Assembly: GCA_947166165.1 (NCBI GenBank)
Contig: CAMVDK010000124.1
Location: forward strand, 1 to 9,250
Direction: 5' to 3'
Length of the DNA: 9,250 bases
Source: an uncultured Porphyromonadaceae bacterium
GTDB lineage: Bacteria; Bacteroidota; Bacteroidia; Bacteroidales; Muribaculaceae
In this document: positions 1-4,534 of the stretch, piece by piece
Position numbering within the stretch: position 1 is the first letter of the stretch
How the letters are laid out: each line of letters opens with the position of its first letter
Made by a program: the position numbers and the translations under genes
The notes under the pieces: model-generated
Seen by the model: the letters and a program-made list of their open reading frames with translations, nothing else
What the model was told of the DNA's origin: nothing
Database searches by the model: none

Positions 1-280
1 GCACCTTCGCAAGTTCCACAAGCAGCAGCAATGGGATACTACGAAGATGCATCTCGGTGCGAGTGTACACAGCGAGGCGAGCCACAAACTCTGGCGACAC
101 TTTGCCAACGAGCTGAGCGATGCGGTCCACGCGTGCGTCCTGCTTCTCGTAGGTGGTGTCGCTGAGCGATGCAGTCACTACGGCAGTGTACAGCTCCAGT
201 TCGGGAGTCATGGCATAGGCATTTGCACCCTCATGGTTCTTCATGCTGATCGTCTCTTTCAACTTCGAATTGTAGTTCAT
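1..280 (-). CDS. rsr: Ro60-family TROVE domain RNA-binding protein, N-terminal part (runs off left edge)
   Basis: The reading frame begins with ATG at 280 and stays open to the window edge, giving 93 residues. It starts MNYNSKLKETISMKNHEGAN and continues with the segments AYAMTPELELYTAVVTASLS, YEKQDARVDRIAQLV, FVARLAVYTRTEMHLRS and PLLLLVELAKV. These match the opening HEAT-like helices of the short bacterial TROVE proteins (known family knowledge: Ro60/Rsr is a ring-shaped protein that binds Y RNAs on its outside and misfolded or damaged RNA in its hole, and works with RtcB or PNPase). The von Willebrand A half would lie outside the window. No Shine-Dalgarno is seen; the leader is AT-rich, as is usual in Bacteroidota. 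The gene lies on the same strand as, and downstream of, a seven-unit structured RNA array, which strongly supports the Ro60 call. The family assignment is firm; the completeness of the protein cannot be judged. Confidence 0.93.
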   Translation of the reverse strand, partial: MNYNSKLKETISMKNHEGANAYAMTPELELYTAVVTASLSDTTYEKQDARVDRIAQLVGKVSPEFVARLAVYTRTEMHLRSIPLLLLVELAKV

Positions 281-307
281 CTTCGTTAAATTTAAATTAT
301 ATTCATC

Positions 308-329
308 AACCACCATGCAGTGGTTTTTT
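308..329 (+). terminator. Hairpin plus T-run in the Ro60 gene leader
   Basis: A perfect 6-bp hairpin (AACCAC / GTGGTT, loop CATGCA) is followed on the plus strand by six Ts, the form of an intrinsic terminator reading rightward. No plus-strand gene ends here, so it may stop antisense transcription. Alternatively it may act as a minus-strand leader hairpin about 28 nt upstream of the Ro60 start codon. Only the structure is seen; the role is inferred. Confidence 0.4.
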
Positions 330-339
330 CTTATTTTAA

Positions 340-517
340 AGGTGGGTTCTATAAATTGCAAAAAAGTAATGAATGGTTTTGGCCGCCTTGGGTTGCTTGC
401 TGGCATCTTTTGCCTCAACTGCTTGAACCGTAGCCCGCTACTGCTTCGCGCAGCTTGAGCCAAAACCTGCTCAGCAATCAAGCCCAATTCGGCTCAAGCA
501 ATTTATAGAACCCACCT
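340..517. repeat. 178-bp fold-back element with perfect 20-bp terminal inverted repeats
   Basis: AGGTGGGTTCTATAAATTGC at 340-359 recurs as its exact reverse complement at 498-517. The interior is also rich in complementary pieces: GGTTTTGGC at 375-383 with GCCAAAACC at 459-467; 388-402 with 472-487 (imperfect); CTTGAGCC at 454-461 with GGCTCAAG at 491-498. These pairings compete, so several folds are possible. No ORF of note and no clear target-site duplication are present (flanks are A/T runs). It fits a MITE-like or REP-like mobile repeat, and its right end directly abuts the T-run that ends the RNA array. It separates the array from the Ro60 gene by about 240 bp. Confidence 0.7.
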
Positions 518-527
518 AAAAAACGGT
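518..527 (-). terminator. Probable end of the RNA array transcript (closing stem plus T6)
   Basis: Reading on the minus strand, the 3' strand of the closing stem of the last RNA unit (ACCGTT, 527-522, paired with AACGGT at 615-610) runs into six consecutive Ts at 523-518. This resembles an intrinsic terminator, although the stem is short and the RNA enclosed is large. Read-through into the Ro60 gene remains possible. Confidence 0.45.
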
Positions 528-615
528 GCGATAATCGTAAAGGGACTTGCGAACCAAGGTTATGAATCTTGTGCTTTCAAAGAGCTAGAAGTAACCCTTC
601 ACTACGGCAACCGTT
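522..615 (-). ncRNA. Y RNA-like unit 7 (last of array)
   Basis: This is the shortest unit, 94 nt. Terminal stem: AACGGT (615-610) with ACCGTT (527-522). Conserved 5' loop strand: TGCCGTAG (609-602). Second helix: TGAAGGG (601-595) with CCCTTTA (544-538), seven pairs including one G.U. Conserved 3' loop strand: CGATTATCGC (537-528). The ACTTC box is at 592-588, nine nt after the loop, as in most siblings. The top holds a small hairpin CTTG-GTTCG-CAAG (557-545 region) and a GCTC...GAAAGC element, but no convincing T-arm or D-arm. The call rests on the shared architecture of the array. Confidence 0.8.
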
Positions 616-622
616 GTGTGTT

Positions 623-731
623 GCAGAAGCGACAGTCGGGCTTCGGCCGGGAGTCTCGCAAAGATTTTGAGAAAAACCAGTAAAAACCCTCTCTTATCGA
701 GCGAAGTATCCGTCGTCCTACGGCATTCTGC
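623..731 (-). ncRNA. Y RNA-like unit 6
   Basis: This unit is 109 nt. Terminal stem: GCAGAA (731-726) with TTCTGC (628-623). Conserved loop strands: TGCCGTAG (725-718) and CGACTGTCGC (638-629). The second helix is the weakest in the array (GACGACGG at 717-710 against CCGAAGCC at 646-639, five pairs of eight), and the ACTTC box (707-703) comes ten rather than nine nt after the loop. The top contains a direct repeat GGTTTTT-ACT-GGTTTTT (687-671 region) and a GGC-CGAA-GCC hairpin (648-639) that competes with the second helix. No tRNA-like arm is recognisable. Confidence 0.75.
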
Positions 732-738
732 TATAAAG

Positions 739-876
739 AGCAAGGCGACAACCAATAAGACTCTGACATGTGCTCTACCCAACTGAGCTACAAGAATCTT
801 GCGATTCATGGCAGGGCTCGAACCTGCGACCCTATGCGCTCCCTTTGCGAAGAAACTCTTATCTACGGCACTTGCT
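739..876 (-). ncRNA. Y RNA-like unit 5 with a permuted tRNA-like module
   Basis: This is the longest unit, 138 nt, and the clearest tRNA mimic. Terminal stem: AGCAAG (876-871) with CTTGCT (744-739). Loop strands: TGCCGTAG (870-863) and TGGTTGTCGC (754-745). Second helix: ATAAGA (862-857) with TCTTAT (760-755), perfect. The top, in 5' to 3' order, has: a T-arm (stem 827-823 with 815-811, loop TTCGAGC); an acceptor-like strand CATGAATC (810-803); a GCAA tetraloop (802-799); the returning strand GATTCTTG (798-791, one T.T mismatch); TA (790-789); and a D-arm (GCTC 788-785, loop AGTTGGGTA, GAGC 775-772). T-arm before D-arm with a capped acceptor is the order known for the YrlA effector module. 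There is no anticodon arm and no CCA, so it is not a working tRNA. Confidence 0.9.
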
Positions 877-885
877 TGTATAGTT

Positions 886-1012
886 GTGAGGCAACAGACG
901 ATGAGGATTTGAACTACACCAGTGACCTGGTGACTGGATTTGAACCAGCAACCTTCGGAACCCATTTCCGGCGTTCTAACCATACGAAGTACTCCTCTTC
1001 TACGGCACTCAC
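886..1012 (-). ncRNA. Y RNA-like unit 4 with T-arm and capped acceptor helix
   Basis: This unit is 127 nt. Terminal stem: GTGAG (1012-1008) with CTCAC (890-886). Loop strands: TGCCGTAG (1007-1000) and CGTCTGTTGC (900-891). Second helix: AAGAGGA (999-993) with TCCTCAT (907-901), one mismatch. ACTTC box: 990-986. The top has a good T-arm (GCTGG 949-945, loop TTCAAAT, CCAGT 937-933) running directly into a perfect 6-bp helix CACCAG/CTGGTG (932-927 with 922-917) capped by GTCA, then TA and GTTC. The 3' half of the D-arm is missing or absorbed by the second helix. An additional hairpin CGGAA-ATGGG-TTCCG lies at 970-956. Confidence 0.87.
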
Positions 1013-1022
1013 GTTTTATTAT

Positions 1023-1138
1023 TAAGGTAAGGCTATAAGCAATTAGACTCTCATAAGTTACACGTAACAACAGCAGAACAGACTCTGAAGCCGTCATAAC
1101 CCGCTCTGAAGTATGTCTTATCTACGGCACTTACCCTA
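1023..1138 (-). ncRNA. Y RNA-like unit 3
   Basis: This unit is 116 nt. Terminal stem: TAGGGTAAG (1138-1130) with CTTACCTTA (1031-1023), nine pairs including one G.T wobble. Loop strands: TGCCGTAG (1129-1122) and TGCTTATAGC (1041-1032), the most divergent 3' strand of the array. Second helix: ATAAGAC (1121-1115) with GTCTAAT (1048-1042), one mismatch. ACTTC box: 1112-1108. The top contains a GTTA-CGTG-TAAC hairpin and two copies of CTTCAGAG; no T-loop or D-arm consensus is seen. Confidence 0.82.
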
Positions 1139-1142
1139 TGTG

Positions 1143-1258
1143 TATGCGATGCAACAATCGTAAGGGCAGTCAGGACACCCACTTAAGGGCACGAACACAC
1201 AGAAATGTGTTAAGCGTTCGTTATTGACGAAGAAGTCCCCCACTACGGCAATCGCATA
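1143..1258 (-). ncRNA. Y RNA-like unit 2
   Basis: This unit is 116 nt. Terminal stem: TATGCGAT (1258-1251) with ATCGCATA (1150-1143), perfect over 8 bp. Loop strands: TGCCGTAG (1250-1243) and CGATTGTTGC (1160-1151). Second helix: TGGGGG (1242-1237) with CCCTTA (1166-1161), two G.U pairs. The box reads TCTTC (1233-1229). The top holds a long two-part hairpin, CGAAC...GTTCG enclosing ACACA-TTTC-TGTGT with a GCTTA bulge (about 1220-1191), and a short CCC/GGG hairpin. It is not tRNA-like. Confidence 0.85.
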
Positions 1259-1272
1259 TATATTTTAAATAA

Positions 1273-1392
1273 GGTGGGATGCAACAGGCACAAGGAGACT
1301 TTTGGAAAATCCAACAGAGGTAATCAGGATCCGTAATCCTGCACCATCCTGGTTTACAAGACGAAGTAACACCTCGTTACGGCAATCCCACC
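1273..1392 (-). ncRNA. Y RNA-like unit 1 (first of array)
   Basis: This promoter-proximal unit is 120 nt. Terminal stem: GGTGGGAT (1392-1385) with ATCCCACC (1280-1273), perfect over 8 bp. Loop strands: TGCCGTAA (1384-1377; the only unit with A at the last position) and TGCCTGTTGC (1290-1281). Second helix: CGAGG (1376-1372) with CCTTG (1295-1291), one G.U. ACTTC box: 1367-1363. The top has a hairpin CAGGA/TCCTG with a 7-nt loop TTACGGA (T-arm-sized, but lacking the canonical TTCRA) followed by a TTGGA-TTT-TCCAA hairpin, possibly a degenerate T-arm/acceptor pair. Confidence 0.85.
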
Positions 1393-1407
1393 GTTTATTC
1401 ATCTTTT

Positions 1408-1438
1408 CAAAGAACTCATGTGTTTTCAGGGGGCAAAA
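1408..1438 (-). promoter_or_regulatory. Candidate promoter of the RNA array
   Basis: On the minus strand, TTTTG (1438-1434) and GTTCTTTG (1415-1408) resemble the Bacteroidota -33 (TTTG) and -7 (TAnnTTTG) elements with an 18-nt spacer, close to the usual spacing. Initiation a few bases downstream, near 1402, would begin about 10 nt before the closing stem of the first RNA unit at 1392. The -7 match is imperfect (no TA at its start). No comparable promoter is evident between units, which suggests one precursor transcript. Confidence 0.5.
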
Positions 1439-1452
1439 TTACGACATCACTC

Positions 1453-1526
1453 CGCAACTTATTTGCGTAGCGCAAAAAAATCATCAAGAAAATCGCAAAA
1501 AAGTGGCACTACGCAAATAGGTTGCG
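1453..1526. repeat. 18-bp inverted repeat between divergent transcription units
   Basis: CGCAACTTATTTGCGTAG (1453-1470) and CTACGCAAATAGGTTGCG (1509-1526) are inverted copies with one mismatch, enclosing 38 bp. The enclosed bases contain two direct copies of CGCAAAAAA (1471-1479 and 1494-1502). The right arm overlaps the place where a -33 element would be needed for the plus-strand -7 box at 1537, so a protein bound here could control that promoter. The downstream WYL regulator is the obvious candidate. An alternative is a cruciform or RNA hairpin. The structure is seen; the operator role is inferred. Confidence 0.6.
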
Positions 1527-1536
1527 CAGAAATCGC

Positions 1537-1544
1537 TAACTTTG
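1537..1544 (+). promoter_or_regulatory. -7 promoter element of the nucleotidyltransferase/WYL operon
   Basis: TAACTTTG is an exact match to the Bacteroidota -7 consensus TAnnTTTG, 38 bp before the ATG at 1583. The -33 region is poor, lying in the right arm of the inverted repeat, which fits a promoter that needs activation. It also supports 1583 over in-frame upstream codons as the start. Confidence 0.55.
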
Positions 1545-1582
1545 CAGTCGGGTTATATTTTCAGGAATCAAAAATAGCAGAA

Positions 1583-2779
1583 ATGAACAATTTCGACATC
1601 ATAAGAAATGACGGTCGGCTGCTTTATGAGTACATACGTGGCAGCCATCTCTATGGACTCAACACCGAGCAATCGGACGTTGACACGAGCGGTGTGTACA
1701 TGTGCACCAGGGAAGAATTGTTTGGCTGCTCCGGCTATAAGCCGCAGGTGTCGGACGCCAGGCACGACAACACGTGGTTTGAGATTGGCGAGTTGGTGAG
1801 GCTGCTGCTGAAATCGAACCCCACTGTGCTGGAGAGCCTATTTGTGCCAGAAGACAAAATCATCGGAATGGTGCACCCCTTGATGAAGAAGTTGCTCGAC
1901 AACCGCGAGCAGTTTATCAGCAAGCAGTGTTTCAACCCGTTTTTCGGCTATGCCAAGTCGCAGATTGAGAAAGCCAGGGGGCTCAACAAGAAAATTGTGA
2001 ACCCGGTCACAAACCGTCTGTCGCCGTTCGATTTCATCTATACATTCAAAGGGCAGGGCAGCACAAAGTTCAAGGACTGGCTTGCCAACCGCTCATTGCA
2101 TCAAGAGTATTGCGGACTTGTCAATGTCCCGAACATGCACGACATCTATGGCGTATATTACGATTTCGGCGCACATGTTGCCAGCGATGATTGGGAGGAT
2201 GATTTGGTGTTCTTGTCGTTTGCATCGGAACACTATGGTGATTCCGATTTGGAAACAACAAAGAGCCGGTTGTGTGGCTTGTTGCCAATCGGTTATCGTG
2301 GAATGGTCAATGCCGAAGGAAGCTCCACCGAGTTGAGGCTGTCGTCGATCGAGGACAAGAACTCGCGTCCCATCTGCTTCATTTCTTACAACCAGAGTGG
2401 ATACTCGGTGCATTGCCGCCAGTATGCAGAATATCAAACCTGGGTCAAGGAACGCAATCCCAAACGCTATGAGTCGAACCTCGACAAAAGCTATGATTCC
2501 AAGAACATGATGCATTGCTTCCGTATGATTCACATGGCATGTGAGATTGCCGAAGGCAAAGGAGTAATCCTGCAACGCACTTGGGACAGAGAGTTTTTGA
2601 TGAACGTGCGTAACCACAAGTTTGAATATGATGAAATCATCCACCTTCTGGAGGGGGAGAAAGAACGGATGAACCAGTTGATGGAACAATCAACCATTCG
2701 CGAGAAGATTGATGCCGACTTCGTGAACCAGCTGATGATTGACATCCGGAATGCCCAGTTGAAAATCATGAACCGTTAA
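1583..2779 (+). CDS. RlaP-family (DNA polymerase beta superfamily) nucleotidyltransferase, RNA repair associated
   Basis: The protein has 398 residues. Near the N-terminus it has the polymerase-beta nucleotidyltransferase signature: R19-G20-S21-H22, then D32-V33-D34 (GSHLYGLNTEQSDVDTSGVY), the glycine-serine loop and the two metal-binding aspartates. A following segment with E67 and KSNPTVLESLF (77-87) is typical of COG3541/RlaP proteins and probably supplies the third carboxylate and the first helices. Family knowledge: these enzymes occur in RNA-repair gene neighbourhoods with RtcB, Ro60 and WYL proteins, and are predicted to add nucleotides to or otherwise process RNA ends. The substrate is not established. 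The frame is open upstream to 1418, but the -7 box at 1537-1544 and the MNNFDIIRNDG start favour 1583. It is divergent from the RNA array and followed after 13 nt by the WYL gene, so the two genes are almost certainly one operon. Confidence 0.92.
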   Translation: MNNFDIIRNDGRLLYEYIRGSHLYGLNTEQSDVDTSGVYMCTREELFGCSGYKPQVSDARHDNTWFEIGELVRLLLKSNPTVLESLFVPEDKIIGMVHPLMKKLLDNREQFISKQCFNPFFGYAKSQIEKARGLNKKIVNPVTNRLSPFDFIYTFKGQGSTKFKDWLANRSLHQEYCGLVNVPNMHDIYGVYYDFGAHVASDDWEDDLVFLSFASEHYGDSDLETTKSRLCGLLPIGYRGMVNAEGSSTELRLSSIEDKNSRPICFISYNQSGYSVHCRQYAEYQTWVKERNPKRYESNLDKSYDSKNMMHCFRMIHMACEIAEGKGVILQRTWDREFLMNVRNHKFEYDEIIHLLEGEKERMNQLMEQSTIREKIDADFVNQLMIDIRNAQLKIMNR

Positions 2780-2792
2780 ATGAGTTTCAGTT

Positions 2793-3857
2793 ATGCCAGC
2801 AAACAAAAACGCTCTTATCCGATATAAGACGATCGACAACTGTCTGCGGAATCCATATCGCCGATGGACGGTTGAAGACTTGGTCGAGGCCTGCGCCGAC
2901 GCCCTCTGCCAGTTCGAGGGCATCAGGCGAGGTGTGTCGCTGCGCACCATACAAGGCGACCTGCAGATGATGCGCAGCGACAAACTGGGCTACAATGCGC
3001 CCATCGAGGTGTATGAGCACAAGTATTACCGCTACTCCGACCCGAACTATTCGATCATGAACCTGCCGCTGTCACAAGGCGACATCGAGACGATGACCGA
3101 GGCGGTGAACCTGCTCAGGCAGTTTGAGGATTTCGACCATTTCTCCGAGATGGCCGACGTGGTCAGCCGCCTGCAGGACAATCTGACCGTGGCTCAAGGT
3201 GGCAGGAAGATTGTGGATTTCGAACGCAACAGCGACCTGAAAGGACTCCGCTTCCTCAATCCGCTGTATAACCACATTGCACGGCGGCAAACCATCAAGG
3301 TGAAATATAAGTCCTTCACCTCCAGGCAGCCTCACAACTATATTGTTTATCCTCACCTGCTGAAGGAGTACCGCAACCGTTGGTTCCTGTTCTGCACATC
3401 GAAAAGAGGGAAGCTGTACAACTTCGCGCTCGACAGAATAGAGTCGATAGCCGAAATGCCTGGCGCTCCCTACAAGGACAACCCCGATTTCGACCCCGAA
3501 GCCTACTTCGACGACATCATCGGCGTCACCCGCTGGGGCAATCCCGTCAAAATCACTTTCTGGGCAAGCAAGGAGCAGGCCGGTTATATCGCCACCAAGC
3601 CCATACATCCGTCACAACGGATAGTGACCGACAAGGCCGAAGACGGCAGCATGATATTCTCGGTGATTGTGCAACCAAACTGGGAATTCTTCTCCTTGAT
3701 GCTGGGATTCGGGCCTGGAGTTCGCATTCTTGCGCCGGGTGTCGTAGTGCGTGAGATGAAACGGAAATTGAAAAAGGCCATCGAGCAATATTCGGCCCCG
3801 CTTGCGGATTTCGGCTTCAACGACGCGGAAGACCCCGGTGACCTACTGCATGGATGA
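2793..3857 (+). CDS. WYL-domain transcriptional regulator (HTH-WYL-WCX)
   Basis: The protein has 354 residues. Residues 1-70 form a winged-helix region (RYKTIDNCLRNPYRRW, then GVSLRTIQGDLQMMRSDKLG as the probable recognition segment). The WYL domain lies at about 155-245, with IKVKYKSF, YIVYPHLLKEYRNRWFLF (183-200; the signature reads W-F-L) and YNFALDRI. A C-terminal WCX-like extension at 250-330 ends in MKRKLKKAIEQY. Family knowledge: WYL proteins are DNA-binding regulators, often in defence and nucleic-acid stress loci, whose WYL domain is proposed to sense nucleic-acid ligands. Here it follows the nucleotidyltransferase gene by 13 nt and plausibly binds the inverted repeat at 1453-1526, taking the sensing role that RtcR plays in proteobacterial rtcBA operons (inference). 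Its last 15 bp overlap the tail of the convergent lipoprotein gene. Confidence 0.93.
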   Translation: MPANKNALIRYKTIDNCLRNPYRRWTVEDLVEACADALCQFEGIRRGVSLRTIQGDLQMMRSDKLGYNAPIEVYEHKYYRYSDPNYSIMNLPLSQGDIETMTEAVNLLRQFEDFDHFSEMADVVSRLQDNLTVAQGGRKIVDFERNSDLKGLRFLNPLYNHIARRQTIKVKYKSFTSRQPHNYIVYPHLLKEYRNRWFLFCTSKRGKLYNFALDRIESIAEMPGAPYKDNPDFDPEAYFDDIIGVTRWGNPVKITFWASKEQAGYIATKPIHPSQRIVTDKAEDGSMIFSVIVQPNWEFFSLMLGFGPGVRILAPGVVVREMKRKLKKAIEQYSAPLADFGFNDAEDPGDLLHG

Positions 3858-4493
3858 TTGCAACTGCTGGAGCGTGGCTGGCGCGAGCGTGCCGATGAAG
3901 CGCTCGCGGGCTATGCGCCCCACGGCGTCGCGGCGCTGCATGGTGTGGAGCATGAGCCGCTGGAGCGAGTCGGCGAGCAGTGAGTCGGCCACGGCGGCCT
4001 GGCGCTCGCCGCGCAGGGTGAGTGTGCTGTCGGCGGCGGCCTGGCGGTAGGCGGCAAGCGTGCGCTCGCGCTCGGCCAGCAGCCGCACGCGCAGCGAGGC
4101 AAACCGCACATAGTCGGCATTGCCACGTCCGTCGGCAATGCTCCAGCGGTGGCGGGCAAGGGTGATGGATGTCTGGCCCGGCTCGAGCACAAAGTAGAAC
4201 GGCGTAGCCAGCGTGTCGAGGGTCATGAAGGCCACATGCTGGCCGGTGGTCTGGCCGGAAAAGGAGATTGTGCCATCGGCGCGGCGGCGGCAGCCGTACT
4301 GGCGCCGGGCGCCATAGATTTCGTCGACCACATGCATCGTGACACTGTCGCAGCGCAGGCTGTCGCCCAGACGGATAGTCACCTCGTAGCCATGGTCAGC
4401 CTTGTGGCCGCGACCATCGCAGCCAGTGGCCAGCACGCCGGCGCTGGCCAGCGCGAGCCACACCGCTGCGCCATATATCGCTTTCATCTTCAT
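3843..4493 (-). CDS. DUF4369-like lipoprotein
   Basis: The protein has 216 residues. It begins MKMKAIYGAAVWLALASAGV followed by LATGC, a signal peptide with a lipobox-like site at Cys25 (the -3 position is Ala rather than Leu, tolerated in Bacteroidota), so a lipid-anchored envelope protein is likely. Residues 35-135 carry a beta-rich stretch (YEVTIRLGDSL, SISFSG-like turn, PFYFVLEPGQTSITL) that resembles the DUF4369 domain often found at the front of Bacteroidales thioredoxin-like lipoproteins. The rest is an Ala/Arg-rich helical region, and no thioredoxin CxxC is present. The function is unknown. It follows the phosphoethanolamine transferase gene by 41 nt and is probably its co-transcribed partner. 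The DUF4369 assignment is by resemblance only. Confidence 0.75.
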   Translation of the reverse strand: MKMKAIYGAAVWLALASAGVLATGCDGRGHKADHGYEVTIRLGDSLRCDSVTMHVVDEIYGARRQYGCRRRADGTISFSGQTTGQHVAFMTLDTLATPFYFVLEPGQTSITLARHRWSIADGRGNADYVRFASLRVRLLAERERTLAAYRQAAADSTLTLRGERQAAVADSLLADSLQRLMLHTMQRRDAVGRIARERFIGTLAPATLQQLQSSMQ

Positions 4494-4534
4494 CTCAATA
4501 TCTTTCCATTAATCGATGGGGCCTTGCCGGTGGC

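Noticed and set aside
771..830. Ordinary tRNA gene on the minus strand (T-arm and D-arm consensus)
   Set aside because: The arms are in reversed order, the acceptor is closed by a GCAA loop, and no anticodon arm or CCA end is found; it is part of a Y RNA-like unit.
768..1025. 85-residue plus-strand open frame
   Set aside because: It is antisense to the RNA units, and its apparent peptide (RARTCDP, GFEPATFG) is the translation of T-arm complements, a common artefact.
585..1097. 170-residue minus-strand open frame across the array
   Set aside because: It lies over five structured RNA units, has no family resemblance, and its composition follows the RNA motifs; it is a chance frame.
603..1384. 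CRISPR array (repeated TACGGCA at 116-145 bp intervals)
   Set aside because: The repeated part is only about 8 nt plus scattered boxes, the spacing varies, and flanking stems covary; it is an RNA structure motif, not direct repeats with spacers.
1418..1582. N-terminal extension of the nucleotidyltransferase frame
   Set aside because: It covers the inverted repeat and the -7 box, is lysine/serine-rich without family similarity, and the catalytic domain begins just after the ATG at 1583.
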